Assembly: GCF_007828865.1 (NCBI RefSeq)
Contig: NZ_VIVK01000001.1
Coordinates: forward strand, 5,952,001-6,016,000
Direction: 5' to 3'
From: Kribbella amoyensis
GTDB lineage: Bacteria > Actinomycetota > Actinomycetes > Propionibacteriales > Kribbellaceae
Length of the DNA stretch: 64,000 nt
A program made the translations under genes and the position numbers. The notes below the pieces were generated by a model, which did not search any database, was not told where the DNA came from, and saw only the letters and a program-made list of their open reading frames with translations. Positions 35,374-44,490 of the stretch are shown here, one piece after another; position 1 is the stretch's first letter, and the number at the start of each line of letters is the position of its first letter.

Positions 35374-35733
35374 TCAGCGGCCCATGAACCGGCTGATCGA
35401 GCGGGCCAGGTTGACCCCGACCAGGCCGCCCCAGCAGATGATGACGGCGATCGTGCCCTCCATGTTCGCGGCGATCGCGGTGATCGGGATGCCGGCCACG
35501 ACGGAGACGATCGCGAGCGCGAGACCACCGGGGTCGCCGTCCGGCTTGCCCGGCGGCTGCTGCGGCTGCGCGGCCGGGAGCGGCGCGTTCACCGGCTGCC
35601 CGTACCGGGCGGCGGCGCGGGCGTCCAGCTTCTCCAGGAACCCGTCGATGATCTCGGGTTCGTAGTCCGCCCCCAGCTCCTGCCGGGCCGCGATCGCCGC
35701 CCCGAGGTCCTTGCGCATCTCGTCCGTCGCCAT
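35374..35733 (-). CDS. Small integral membrane protein
   Basis: A 119-residue protein. The first 60 residues are charged and helical (MATDEMRKDLGAAIAARQELGADYEPEIIDGFLEKLDAR), followed by a Pro/Gln linker and two membrane helices (LALAIVSVVAGIPITAIAA and TIAVIICWGGLVGVNLAR). This is a recurring actinobacterial layout in which a short soluble helix domain precedes two helices, often adjacent to regulatory genes. No function is known. It is not part of the mpa transcript, which ends at a hairpin upstream of it. Confidence 0.75.
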   Translation of the reverse strand: MATDEMRKDLGAAIAARQELGADYEPEIIDGFLEKLDARAAARYGQPVNAPLPAAQPQQPPGKPDGDPGGLALAIVSVVAGIPITAIAANMEGTIAVIICWGGLVGVNLARSISRFMGR

Positions 35734-35839
35734 AACCGAGACGCTACGACCTCCGCGGCTCCGGGACTATCAGGGGAAACCCCGGCCCCTCCCGCTCCGG
35801 CCCCCGACAGCCGGCCCGCCGTCCCACCGCGGACAGCGA

Positions 35840-35872
35840 ACTGCCCCGGATCCACAGGGGATCCGGGGCAGT
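35840..35872 (-). terminator. Hairpin downstream of mpa
   Basis: Arms CTGCCCCGGATCC (35841-35853) and GGATCCGGGGCAG (35859-35871) pair perfectly around a five-base loop, about 12 bases beyond the mpa stop codon on the minus strand. The outer bases 35840 and 35872 extend the pairing by one. Confidence 0.85.
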
Positions 35873-35883
35873 CGACGGGCTGG

Positions 35884-37623
35884 TTACAGGTACTGACCGG
35901 TGTTCGTGGCCGTGTCGATCGACCGGCCCGGCTCGGTGCCCTGCTTGCCGGAGATGAGCGTCCGGATGTAGACGATCCGCTCGCCCTTCTTGCCGGAGAT
36001 CCGGGCCCAGTCGTCCGGGTTGGTGGTGTTCGGCAGGTCCTCGTTCTCCTTGAACTCGTCCACGCAGGCCTGCAGCAGGTGCTGCACCCGCAGGCCCTTC
36101 TGGTTGTCGTCCAGGAACGCCTTGATCGCCATCTTCTTCGCCCGGTCGACGATGTTCTGGATCATCGCGCCCGAGTTGAAGTCCTTGAAGTACAGGACCT
36201 CCTTGTCACCGTTGGCGTAGGTGACCTCGAGGAAGCGGTTCTCGTCGGCCTCGGTGTACATCCGCTCGACCACGCGCTGGATCATCGCGTTGACGCACTC
36301 GCGGGTGTCGCCACCGAACTCGTGCAGGTCGTCGGTGTGCAACGGCAGCGTGGTGGTCAGGTACTTCGAGAAGATGTCCCGGGCCGCCTCGGCGTCCGGC
36401 CGCTCGATCTTGATCTTCACGTCCAGCCGGCCCGGCCGCAGGATCGCCGGGTCGATCATGTCCTCGCGGTTGGAGGCGCCGATCACGATGACGTTCTCCA
36501 GGCCCTCGACGCCGTCGATCTCGCTCAGCAGCTGCGGCACGATCGTGTTCTCCACATCGGAGGACACGCCCGAGCCACGGGTCCGGAACAGCGAGTCCAT
36601 CTCGTCGAAGAACACGATCACCGGCATGCCCTCGGAGGCCTTCTCACGGGCCCGCTGGAAGACCAGCCGGATGTGCCGCTCGGTCTCGCCGACGTACTTG
36701 TTCAGCAGCTCCGGGCCCTTGATGTTGAGGAAGAAGGATTTCTGCCCCTCCACCCCGGTCTTCTCCGCGACCTTCTTGGCCAGCGAGTTCGCCACCGCTT
36801 TCGCGATCAGCGTCTTGCCGCAGCCGGGCGGGCCGTAGAGCAGCACACCCTTCGGCGGCTTGAGCTCGTGCTCCAGGAACAGGTCCTTGTGCAGGTACGG
36901 CAGCTCGACCGCGTCCCGGATCTGGTCGATCTGGCCGCCCAGACCACCGATATGGGTGTAGTCGATGTCCGGCACCTCTTCGAGGATCAGCTCCTCGACC
37001 TCGGACTTCGGGATCTTCTCGTAGACATAGCCGGAGCGGGGCTCCAGCAGCAGCGAGTCGCCGGCGCGCAGCGGCACGTCGAGCAGCGGCGAGGCGAGCC
37101 GGACGACCCGTTCCTCGTCGGCCTGCGCGATGACCAGTGCCCGCTCGCCGTCGGCCAGCAGCTCCTTCAGCATCACCACGTCACCGACGACCTCGAACTC
37201 GCAGGCCTCGACGACGTTCAGCGCCTCGTTCAGCATCAGTTCCTGGCCGAGCCGCAGCCCGTCCAGGTCGACCGAGGGGCTCGCAGCGACCCGGAGCTTG
37301 CGGCCCCCGGTGAACACGTCCAGCGTGTCGTCCTCGTTGCGGCCCAGGAAGGTCCCGAATCCGGACGGCGGTTGGGCCAGCCGGTCGACCTCTTCCTTGA
37401 GGGCGATGATCTTCTCTCGGGCCTCGCGCAACGTCTCCGCCAGTCGTTCGTTCTGCGCGGTCACGCTCGCCAAGGACGCTTGGGTTTCGGACAGCCTGCT
37501 CTCGAGCGACCGGCTGTCCGCCGGATGCTCCAGCAATCGACGCCGCAGCGCTGCGACCTCGGCTTCCAGGTACCGGACCTGGTTGCGCAGCTCTGCCGCG
37601 GTAGGACTCTCGTCTCCAGCCAC
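35884..37623 (-). CDS. mpa: Proteasome-associated AAA ATPase (Mpa/ARC)
   Basis: Mpa recognises pupylated proteins through its N-terminal coiled coil, unfolds them and feeds them to the 20S core. The protein has a coiled coil at about residues 8-95 (LRNQVRYLEAEVAALRRRL), two OB-fold domains, one AAA module with GPPGCGKT and FFDEMDSLF, and ends in TGQYL, the HbYX-type tail that docks onto the alpha ring. The GTG at 37623 (VAGDESP) is chosen because GTGAGG is eight bases upstream, giving 579 residues; ATG at 37629 and GTG at 37632 are in frame but too close to that site. Confidence 0.96.
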   Translation of the reverse strand: MAGDESPTAAELRNQVRYLEAEVAALRRRLLEHPADSRSLESRLSETQASLASVTAQNERLAETLREAREKIIALKEEVDRLAQPPSGFGTFLGRNEDDTLDVFTGGRKLRVAASPSVDLDGLRLGQELMLNEALNVVEACEFEVVGDVVMLKELLADGERALVIAQADEERVVRLASPLLDVPLRAGDSLLLEPRSGYVYEKIPKSEVEELILEEVPDIDYTHIGGLGGQIDQIRDAVELPYLHKDLFLEHELKPPKGVLLYGPPGCGKTLIAKAVANSLAKKVAEKTGVEGQKSFFLNIKGPELLNKYVGETERHIRLVFQRAREKASEGMPVIVFFDEMDSLFRTRGSGVSSDVENTIVPQLLSEIDGVEGLENVIVIGASNREDMIDPAILRPGRLDVKIKIERPDAEAARDIFSKYLTTTLPLHTDDLHEFGGDTRECVNAMIQRVVERMYTEADENRFLEVTYANGDKEVLYFKDFNSGAMIQNIVDRAKKMAIKAFLDDNQKGLRVQHLLQACVDEFKENEDLPNTTNPDDWARISGKKGERIVYIRTLISGKQGTEPGRSIDTATNTGQYL

Positions 37624-37698
37624 GATCATCACCTCACCATGTGGGGCTCGACCCTATGGACCTTACCCAGAAAACCTCGCCGGGCAAGCTGAATCCCA

Positions 37699-38655
37699 TC
37701 ACGTGTCGGTTGCGGATGGGGTGCTTGCCGAAGGCGTGTCTCCGGCTGTTTCGGACCGGCGCGGGCCGGAATAGTCGTCGCCGTACGCCCCGGGCGCCGG
37801 ACGGCGTTTCTTCAGCGGTGCCCGGAAGCCCGGAGCCATCCGGCGCGCCGTCACCAGGAACGCGGTGTGGCCCTGCATCCGGTGGCCCGGCCGGACCGCC
37901 AGACCTTCGACGTGCCAGTCCCGGATCAGCGACTCCCAGGCCCGCGGCTCGGTGAACTCGCCGTGCGCCCGCAACGTCTCCACCACCCGGCTCAGCTGGG
38001 TCGTGGTCGCCACGTACGCGCAGAACACACCGCCCGGCGACAACGCCTCGGCGGCCGCGTCCACGCACTCCCACGGCGCCAGCATGTCGAGGATGATGCG
38101 GTCCACGTCGGTCTCGGCCAGCTTCTCGACCAGGTCGCCGACCTCGAGCCGCCAGGCCGGGTGCTCGCCGCCGAAGAAGCCGGTGACGTTCTTCCGGGCG
38201 ACCTCGGCGAAGTCCTCCCGCCGCTCGAACGAGACCACCTCGCCGTGGATCCCGACCGCCCGCAGCAGCGCCGTCGTCAACGCACCCGACCCGGCCCCCG
38301 CCTCGACCACCTTGGCGCCCGGGAAGACGTCGGCCATGGTGACGATCTGGGCGGTGTCCTTCGGGTAGATCACCGCGGCACCGCGCGGCATCGAGACCGA
38401 GTAGTCGGCCATCAGCGGCCGCAGCGCGAGGTACTCGACGCCGCCCTTGGACTTGATGGTGACGGCGTCGGGACCGTCGATCAGGTCGTCGTGGGCGATC
38501 CCGCCCTTGGTGGTGTGGAAGATCTTGCCGCGCTCCAGCAGCACCGAGTGCCGGCGCCCCTTGGAGTCGGACAGCGTGATCCACTCGCCCGGCTGCAACG
38601 GCCCGTGGTGGACCCCGGAGAACGCCTGATCAGGAAACTCACGTACATCGCCCAT
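37699..38655 (-). CDS. trmI: tRNA (adenine-N1)-methyltransferase TrmI
   Basis: TrmI methylates A58 in the T loop of tRNAs using S-adenosylmethionine. The 318-residue protein has a small N-terminal beta domain (GPLQPGEWITLSDSKGRRHS, FHTTKGGIAHDDLIG-type) and a Rossmann methyltransferase domain with VVEAGAGSGALTTALLR (SAM loop) and DRIILDMLAPWE. The C-terminal 40 residues are basic then Ser/Thr-rich. ATG at 38655 with AGGGTGAG upstream is chosen; an in-frame GTG at 38682 is weaker. trmI beside mpa is the common actinobacterial order, 75 bases upstream of it here. Confidence 0.95.
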   Translation of the reverse strand: MGDVREFPDQAFSGVHHGPLQPGEWITLSDSKGRRHSVLLERGKIFHTTKGGIAHDDLIDGPDAVTIKSKGGVEYLALRPLMADYSVSMPRGAAVIYPKDTAQIVTMADVFPGAKVVEAGAGSGALTTALLRAVGIHGEVVSFERREDFAEVARKNVTGFFGGEHPAWRLEVGDLVEKLAETDVDRIILDMLAPWECVDAAAEALSPGGVFCAYVATTTQLSRVVETLRAHGEFTEPRAWESLIRDWHVEGLAVRPGHRMQGHTAFLVTARRMAPGFRAPLKKRRPAPGAYGDDYSGPRRSETAGDTPSASTPSATDT

Positions 38656-38733
38656 AAGACCGCTCACCCTACTTGTTCGCACCGACAGTTCCGTGCGCGC
38701 GGAGTACGGGCCGAGCGGGCGGCCGGTCCGGCG

Positions 38734-39888
38734 TCAGCGGGCCCGGAAGGCGCGCTCGATGTCGGCGGTCGCGAGGACGCCGTACACCTTGCCCTGCTGG
38801 TCGAGGACGAGGTACTCCGAGGACGGGTTCTCGCGGAGTGTGGAGAGGATCTCCTCGCCGGTGTCGTTGACCCCGATGATGTGGCCGGCGCCGATCCGGG
38901 TGGCCACCTCGCCGACGTTGGTCCACGGCCGCTGGTTCGGCGCGATCGAGGTGACGGCGGACTCCTTGACCAGGGCGTGCGGCTTGCCTTCGCCGTCGAT
39001 CACCACGACGGCGCCGGCGTGTGCCTCGGCGGCCAGCCGGACGGCCTCGGAGACCGGGGTGGTGGCGTGCACGGCGATCGCCCGGCGGGCCAGCGTCCGG
39101 ACCTGCAGGGCCGGCAGCTTGCGCTTCAGCCGGGCCTGCATCAGCGAGGCGGTGGAGCCCATCCAGAGGAAGAAGCCGACGGCGAGCGCGATGACGAAGT
39201 CGATGACCGTCGGTTGCCGGTCGAAGAACTCCTCCAGCAGCACCGGCGCGGCGAGCACGGCGATCGCGATCAGCCGGCCGGCCCAGGCGGCCGCGATGGT
39301 GCCGGTGTGCATGTTGCCGCTGAACTTCCAGACCACGGCCCGCAGCACCCAGCCACCGTCCAGCGGCAGGCCGGGCAGCAGGTTGGTCACGCCGACGATC
39401 AGGTTCGCGATCGCGAGCTGCAGGACCACGGCGTAGGTGACGCCCTCGTCCAGCGCCCGCGAGCCGGCGTACGCCAGGCCGCCGACCAGGAGCGACGCGA
39501 TCGGCCCGACGACCGAGACCGCGAACTCCTCCAGCGGCGACTTGCGCTCCCCCTCGATGTGGGTGCCGGCCGCGAAGAAGCCGAGGTTGATCTCCGTGAC
39601 CGAGATCTTGAACTTCAGCGCCATCAACGCGTGCGCGAGCTCGTGCAGCAGCACCGACACGGTGAACGCGACGACGAACGCGAACGACGCGAAGTACCGC
39701 CAGCCACCGGCCAGGTACGGGAACTGCTGGGCGATGATCGTGGAGAACCCGATCGCCAGCAGCACCGCCACCGGTAGCCACGTGAACCGCATGGTCAACT
39801 GGATTCCCCGGACACGACCGAGTACCCAGGTGCCGGGCGGTGGGCCGGCGGGCTGGGCTGGGCTGTGCGGATCGCGCGACTCTGACAT
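38734..39888 (-). CDS. Site-2-protease-type M50 zinc metalloprotease with CBS domains
   Basis: A 384-residue intramembrane protease. The zinc motif HELAH (His82, Glu83, His86) lies in a membrane helix and the third metal ligand in LLPGLPLDGG. Four to six membrane helices cover residues 35-240. A cytoplasmic tail of two CBS domains follows (AIAVHATTPVSEAVRLA and IGVNDTGEEILSTL regions), which would sense nucleotides. ATG at 39888 is favoured over an upstream TTG, though the ribosome binding site is weak. M50 proteases of this kind sit in the conserved recB-S2P-trmI-mpa neighbourhood of actinobacteria. Confidence 0.93.
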   Translation of the reverse strand: MSESRDPHSPAQPAGPPPGTWVLGRVRGIQLTMRFTWLPVAVLLAIGFSTIIAQQFPYLAGGWRYFASFAFVVAFTVSVLLHELAHALMALKFKISVTEINLGFFAAGTHIEGERKSPLEEFAVSVVGPIASLLVGGLAYAGSRALDEGVTYAVVLQLAIANLIVGVTNLLPGLPLDGGWVLRAVVWKFSGNMHTGTIAAAWAGRLIAIAVLAAPVLLEEFFDRQPTVIDFVIALAVGFFLWMGSTASLMQARLKRKLPALQVRTLARRAIAVHATTPVSEAVRLAAEAHAGAVVVIDGEGKPHALVKESAVTSIAPNQRPWTNVGEVATRIGAGHIIGVNDTGEEILSTLRENPSSEYLVLDQQGKVYGVLATADIERAFRAR

Positions 39889-39924
39889 CGAGGCCAACGC
39901 TATCGGTCCCGTGGTAACTCCGCG

Positions 39925-40764
39925 CTACACGGCCACGGTGAGCCGGGCCGAGTAGCCCTGCTCGACACTCCCCGTGACGGTCGCGAGCTGACGGGTACCG
40001 CCGTCGTCGCCGAACACCATGTCGCTGGTCAGCGAGGTCCGGGCGAGGTTCTCGGTACTCCCGTCGTACCCGCTGGTCGCGTAGACGGCCTGGCACGGCT
40101 CGGCCGGGAACGCGAGCTGGGAGGTCGCGCTGATCTTGCCGGCCGCGGTCGCCTCGGACAGCGACGAGTACACCTCGAAGTGGATGTGCGGCCACCGCCC
40201 GCTGTACGCCGCCGGGTAGATCGAGGTGAACGTGACCTTGCCGTCCGCGTCCGCCGCCTGGACGCCGCGCAGGTAGTTCTCGGACGCGATCTCGTCGTCG
40301 TACAGCGAGTACCGGCCCTTGGCGTCGCAGTGCCACAGATAGACCGCGGCGCCTTCCAACGGGGTGCACCTGGCGGCGTCCTGGACGACGAGCTCGACCG
40401 TGAGCGGGACACCCTCGGCGACGCCGCTCGCGGATCCGAACGACTTGGTCAGGTCGCTCCGGACGATGCCGGACTCGGTCAGGACGTTGGGACCGTTCGA
40501 CCCGTCGCCCGGGTACGGCCCGGCCGTCTCCTCGGGGATCTCCTCGACACACGAGACGGCCCCGGTACTCGGGGTACCGGACGTGGTCGGCGTACCGGAG
40601 GTGGTCGGCGAGGTGCCGGCCGTACTCCCCGAGGTCGCGTCGTCCGCCGCGCAGCCGGCCAGGGCGACCAGGCCCGCGCCCGCGAAGAGACGCAGGACGT
40701 TCCGCCGGCGGAGGGTGGCGAGGTCGTACTCCAGGCCGAGGTCGTGCTCGTGCGGGACTGCCAT
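39925..40764 (-). CDS. Tat-exported intradiol ring-cleavage dioxygenase-like lipoprotein
   Basis: A 279-residue protein with a twin-arginine start (LRRRNVLRLFAGAGLVALAGC) and a lipobox cysteine at 38, then a Ser/Thr/Gly/Pro linker and an intradiol dioxygenase fold. The iron ligands of the family are visible: Tyr84 (ETAGPYPG), Tyr155 (GRYSLYDD), His193 and His195 (GRWPHIHFEVY). Secreted members of this fold are common in actinobacteria, and their natural aromatic substrate is usually unknown. It interrupts the recB-S2P neighbourhood and is divergent from the recB-like gene. Confidence 0.88.
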   Translation of the reverse strand: MAVPHEHDLGLEYDLATLRRRNVLRLFAGAGLVALAGCAADDATSGSTAGTSPTTSGTPTTSGTPSTGAVSCVEEIPEETAGPYPGDGSNGPNVLTESGIVRSDLTKSFGSASGVAEGVPLTVELVVQDAARCTPLEGAAVYLWHCDAKGRYSLYDDEIASENYLRGVQAADADGKVTFTSIYPAAYSGRWPHIHFEVYSSLSEATAAGKISATSQLAFPAEPCQAVYATSGYDGSTENLARTSLTSDMVFGDDGGTRQLATVTGSVEQGYSARLTVAV

Positions 40765-40912
40765 GGCGCTCTCCTTGTCATTGCTGGTGTGTCCAGCGTG
40801 TCGAGCCCGGCCGATGGTTCCCCGAAAGTCCGCTGGGAGTTCGCTGTGAGCTGGGAACCGGCGTTGTCCACAGGTCCGGGTGGCGGTCGAGCGAAGTGTC
40901 GGCGGTCTCCCC

Positions 40913-40926
40913 TAGGGTTTCGGACA
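40913..40926 (+). promoter_or_regulatory. Candidate leaderless -10 box before the RecB-like gene
   Basis: TAGGGT (40913-40918) is followed by seven bases and then the ATG, so transcription would begin at or next to the start codon. No ribosome binding site is present. The -35 region is not obvious. Confidence 0.45.
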
Positions 40927-41813
40927 TGAGCGTTGCAGCCGAGCCCGACGTGCACCGTCACCCGCAGGGGGCGCTGTCGCCGTCCCGTGCGGCCGATTTC
41001 ATGAGCTGCCCGCTCAAGTACAGGTTCCGCGTGATCGACCGGCTGCCCGAGAAGCCGTCGTCGGCCGCCGTCCGCGGCACCGTCGTGCACGCCGTGCTGG
41101 AGCGGCTGTACGACCTGCCGCGCGGGCAGCGCACGCTCGACGAGGCCGCCCGGATGTTGGAGCCGCAGTGGCAGCAGCTGCTCGCCGACGAGCCCGAGGT
41201 CGCCGAGTTGTTCGCCGAGGACGCCGACGGCGCGGAGCTGGCCAAGTGGCTCGCCGAGGCCCACCAGTTGCTCGGCAAGTACTTCACCCTCGAGGACCCG
41301 AACGCGCTGGAGCCGGCCGAGCGCGAGCTGTACGTCGAGACCGCACTCGACTCCGGCCTGGTCCTGCGCGGGTACGTCGACCGGCTGGACGTGGCGCCGA
41401 CCGGCGAGATCCGGGTGGTCGACTACAAGACCGGGCGCTCGCCGTCGGAGTTCTTCGAGGCGAAGGCGCTGTTCCAGATGAAGTTCTACGCGCTGGTGCT
41501 GTGGCGGCTGCGGGGCGTCGTCCCGGCGATGCTGCAGCTGGTCTACCTCGGCAACGGCGAGATCGTCCGGTACGTGCCGGACGAGGCCGACCTGCGCGCC
41601 TGCGAGCGGAAGATCTCGGCGCTCTGGACGGCGATCACCCGCGCGCTGGAGTCCGGCGACTGGCGGCCCAGCCCCGGTCCGCTCTGCGACTGGTGCGACC
41701 ACAAGGCGATCTGCCCGGCCTGGGGCGGTACTCCCCCGCCGCTGCCGACCCGCTCCGTCGAAGAGGTCGCGCACGAGTCCGCCGGGGTCGATCTGGTCGG
41801 CGTCGACGGCTGA
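40926..41813 (+). CDS. RecB-family PD-(D/E)xK nuclease with 4Fe-4S cluster motif
   Basis: A 295-residue single-domain RecB-like nuclease. The PD-(D/E)xK core is RGYVDRLDVAPTGEIRVVDYKTGRS (catalytic Asp and DYK region), followed by FQMKFYALVLW (QxxxY motif). Four cysteines, Cys28 (MSCPLKYRF) and Cys254, 257 and 263 (C-x2-C-x5-C), form the AddB/RecB-type iron-sulfur staple. It is the nuclease that accompanies the actinobacterial pupylation locus and is likely involved in DNA repair rather than proteolysis. It is divergent from the dioxygenase. Confidence 0.93.
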   Translation: MSVAAEPDVHRHPQGALSPSRAADFMSCPLKYRFRVIDRLPEKPSSAAVRGTVVHAVLERLYDLPRGQRTLDEAARMLEPQWQQLLADEPEVAELFAEDADGAELAKWLAEAHQLLGKYFTLEDPNALEPAERELYVETALDSGLVLRGYVDRLDVAPTGEIRVVDYKTGRSPSEFFEAKALFQMKFYALVLWRLRGVVPAMLQLVYLGNGEIVRYVPDEADLRACERKISALWTAITRALESGDWRPSPGPLCDWCDHKAICPAWGGTPPPLPTRSVEEVAHESAGVDLVGVDG

Positions 41814-41908
41814 TCACAGGGGTGGGCGAGATGTGGCGACGCGGCGTTGAGGGATCGGTCACACCGCGTGGAGCCAGGTCGATGCGGAACCCAACCGGTT
41901 GTCTCGGA

Positions 41909-41922
41909 TAACGTCCGCCCTA
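41909..41922 (+). promoter_or_regulatory. Candidate leaderless -10 box before rnj
   Basis: TAACGT (41909-41914), in the context GGATAACGTCCGCCCT, is seven bases before the ATG at 41922, with no ribosome binding site. The same GGATAnCGTnC pattern precedes the ABC transporter gene at 43708. Confidence 0.5.
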
Positions 41923-43607
41923 TGAGTCATCCGCATCCTGAGCTCGGTCAGCCGCCCCGCCTTCCCGACGACGCCCTGCGGGTGGTGGCGCTCGGCGGTC
42001 TCGGCGAGATCGGCCGCAACATGACCGTGTTCGAGCACCGCGGCAAGCTGCTGGTGGTGGACTGTGGCGTGCTGTTCCCCGAGGAGCACCAGCCCGGCGT
42101 CGACGTGATCCTGCCCGACTTCAGCTGGATCCGGGACCGGCTCGACCAGGTCGAGGCGATCGTGCTGACGCACGGCCACGAGGACCACATCGGCGGCGTG
42201 CCGTACCTGCTGAAGGAGCGCGGCGACATCCCGCTGATCGGCTCCAAGCTGACGCTCGCGTTCATCACCTCCAAGCTCAAGGAACACCGGCTCAAGCCGC
42301 AGACCGTCGAGGTCAAGGAGGGCGACCGGCGCAAGGCCGGCCCGTTCGACCTGGAGTTCCTCGCCGTCAACCACTCGATCCCGGACGGCCTCGCGGTCGC
42401 GATCCGGACCCGGGCGGGCCTGGCCCTGCACACCGGCGACTTCAAGATGGACCAGTTCCCGCTGGACCGCCGGCTCACCGACCTGCGCGGGTTCGCCCGG
42501 CTCGGCGAGGAGGGCGTGGACCTGTTCCTGACCGACTCGACGAACGCCGACGTGCCCGGGTTCACCACCGCGGAGAAGGACCTCGGCCCGGCCATCGAGG
42601 CCGTCTTCCGGACCGCGCCCGGCCGCATCATCGTGTCCAGCTTCGCCAGCCACGTGCACCGGATCCAGCAGGTGCTGGACGCGGCCAAGGCGGGCGGCCG
42701 GAAGGTGGCCTTCGTCGGCCGCTCGATGGTGCGCAACATGGGCATCGCCCGCGACCTGGGGTACCTGAGCGTGCCGAAGGGGCTGATCGTCGACCTCAAG
42801 GAGCTCGAGCAGCTGCCGGACCACAAGGTCACGCTGGTCTGCACCGGGTCCCAGGGCGAGCCGATGGCCGCGCTGTCCCGGATGGCGAACCGCGACCACA
42901 TGATCCGGATCGGCGAGGGCGACACGGTCCTGATGGCCAGCTCGCTGATCCCGGGCAACGAGAACGCGATCTACGCGGTGATCAACGGCCTGATCCGCTG
43001 GGGCGCGAACGTCGTCCACAAGGGCAACGCCAAGGTGCACGTCTCCGGCCACGCCAGCGCCGGCGAGCTGGTGTACTGCTACAACCTGGTCAAGCCGCGC
43101 AACGTGATGCCGGTGCACGGCGAGTTCCGGCACCTCAAGGCGAACGCGGCCCTCGCGATCAACACCGGCCTGCCGGCGGACCGGGCGATCATCGCCGAGG
43201 ACGGCGTCGTGGTCGACCTGCACAAGGGCCGGGCGAAGATCACCGGCAAGGTCGACGCGGGGTACGTGTACGTCGACGCGATGACGGTCGGCGGCGTCAC
43301 CGAGGCGAACCTCAAGGACCGGCGCACGCTCGGCCAGGAGGGCGTCGTCACCGTCGTCCTGATCGTCGACGCGCACACCGGCAAGCTGGCCGAGCCGCCG
43401 GACTTTCTGGCCCGCGGGTTCGTCCACGACGACACCACCTTCAAGCCGCTCGTTCCGGTCATCGAGGACGCGCTGCGCAAGGCGGCGTCCGAGGCGATCG
43501 GCGACGCGGTCCAGCTGGAGCAGCTGGTCGGTCGCGCGGTCGGCCACTGGACCCACCGGCACTGGCACCGCCGCCCGGTCGTCATCCCGGTCGTCATCGA
43601 CGCCTGA
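41922..43607 (+). CDS. rnj: Ribonuclease J
   Basis: RNase J is a 5'-3' exo- and endoribonuclease of the beta-CASP MBL family that matures and degrades RNA. The 561-residue protein has THGHEDHIGG, the HTGDFKMD and SGHAS motifs, plus GNENAIYAVINGLIRWGA and PVHGEFRHL, which complete the metal site and beta-CASP domain. It ends in a C-terminal domain with VVIPVVIDA. Length is normal for the actinobacterial form. The start codon has no ribosome binding site and seems to be used from a leaderless mRNA. Confidence 0.96.
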   Translation: MSHPHPELGQPPRLPDDALRVVALGGLGEIGRNMTVFEHRGKLLVVDCGVLFPEEHQPGVDVILPDFSWIRDRLDQVEAIVLTHGHEDHIGGVPYLLKERGDIPLIGSKLTLAFITSKLKEHRLKPQTVEVKEGDRRKAGPFDLEFLAVNHSIPDGLAVAIRTRAGLALHTGDFKMDQFPLDRRLTDLRGFARLGEEGVDLFLTDSTNADVPGFTTAEKDLGPAIEAVFRTAPGRIIVSSFASHVHRIQQVLDAAKAGGRKVAFVGRSMVRNMGIARDLGYLSVPKGLIVDLKELEQLPDHKVTLVCTGSQGEPMAALSRMANRDHMIRIGEGDTVLMASSLIPGNENAIYAVINGLIRWGANVVHKGNAKVHVSGHASAGELVYCYNLVKPRNVMPVHGEFRHLKANAALAINTGLPADRAIIAEDGVVVDLHKGRAKITGKVDAGYVYVDAMTVGGVTEANLKDRRTLGQEGVVTVVLIVDAHTGKLAEPPDFLARGFVHDDTTFKPLVPVIEDALRKAASEAIGDAVQLEQLVGRAVGHWTHRHWHRRPVVIPVVIDA

Positions 43608-43626
43608 GCATCAGCGCCTGCAGGGA

Positions 43627-43651
43627 CCCGGCCGGTCCTGAACCGGCCGGG
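43627..43651 (+). terminator. Hairpin after rnj
   Basis: Arms CCCGGCCGGT (43627-43636) and ACCGGCCGGG (43642-43651) around a five-base loop lie 20 bases after the rnj stop codon. The loop is CCTGA. Confidence 0.75.
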
Positions 43652-43694
43652 ACGTGGACTGGACCTCGGCGGGGTCGGCGCACCTTGGGGCGGA

Positions 43695-43708
43695 TAGCGT
43701 TCAGCCCA
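43695..43708 (+). promoter_or_regulatory. Candidate leaderless -10 box before the ABC ATPase gene
   Basis: TAGCGT (43695-43700) within GGATAGCGTTCAGCCC is seven bases before the ATG at 43708. No ribosome binding site is present, and the sequence resembles that of rnj. Confidence 0.5.
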
Positions 43709-44490
43709 TGACCGCGGAACCAGTGCCCGGCGACCAGGCCGGCCCGATACTCGTCGACCAGGCGGTGGCGATCAGGACCCTCGGACTGGTCCGCAGTTAC
43801 GGCAGCGGCGAGACCCGGATCGACGCGCTCGCCGGCGTCGACGTCGAGCTCGGCCGCGGCCGGTTCACCGCGGTGATGGGCCCCTCCGGGTCCGGGAAGT
43901 CGACGCTGCTGCACTGCCTGGCCGGCCTGGACCGGCCGACCGGCGGCCAGGTACTGCTCGGCGACACCGATCTCACCCGGCTGGACGAGCGGTCGCTGAC
44001 GCATCTGCGCCGGGACCGGATCGGCTTCGTCTTCCAGGCGTTCAACCTGGTCCCGACCCTGACCGCGCTGGAGAACATCACCCTCCCCCTCGACCTGGCC
44101 GGCCGCAAGCCGGACCAGGCCTGGCTCGACACCGTGATCGCGACCGTCGGCCTGGCGGACCGGCTCCGGCACAAGCCGGCCGAGCTGTCCGGCGGGCAGC
44201 AGCAGCGGGTCGCGTGTGCACGGGCCCTGGTCTCCCGGCCGGACGTGGTGTTCGCCGACGAGCCGACCGGCAACCTCGACTCCAAGGCGTCCGCGGACGT
44301 GCTCGGCTTCCTGCATCGCTCGGTCCGCGAGTTCGGCCAGACCGTGGTGATGGTGACCCACGACCCGACCGCCGCGGCCTACGCGGACCGGGTGCTGTTC
44401 CTCGCCGATGGGCGGGTCCGGTCCGAGCTGGTCGACCCGACCGCCGAGTCCGTGCTGGAGCTGATGAAGCAGCTGGACGGGACTGCCTGA
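43708..44490 (+). CDS. ABC transporter ATP-binding protein (MacB/LolD-like)
   Basis: A 260-residue ATPase with Walker A GPSGSGKSTLLHCLAGLD, Q-loop FVFQAFNLVPTLTALENI, signature LSGGQQQRVACARAL, Walker B VVFADEPTGNLD and the switch His in VTHDPTAAAYADR. The FNLVPTLTALENI element is typical of MacB/FtsE-type ATPases. Its stop and the permease start overlap (TGATG). Such pairs in actinobacteria move lipids or peptides or act in envelope signalling; the substrate is not known. Confidence 0.94.
   Translation: MTAEPVPGDQAGPILVDQAVAIRTLGLVRSYGSGETRIDALAGVDVELGRGRFTAVMGPSGSGKSTLLHCLAGLDRPTGGQVLLGDTDLTRLDERSLTHLRRDRIGFVFQAFNLVPTLTALENITLPLDLAGRKPDQAWLDTVIATVGLADRLRHKPAELSGGQQQRVACARALVSRPDVVFADEPTGNLDSKASADVLGFLHRSVREFGQTVVMVTHDPTAAAYADRVLFLADGRVRSELVDPTAESVLELMKQLDGTA

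Noticed and set aside
38734..40552. A 627-residue minus-strand frame running through the M50 protease and the dioxygenase
   Set aside because: It is in a different frame from both genes, which have clear catalytic motifs; it is a shadow of them.
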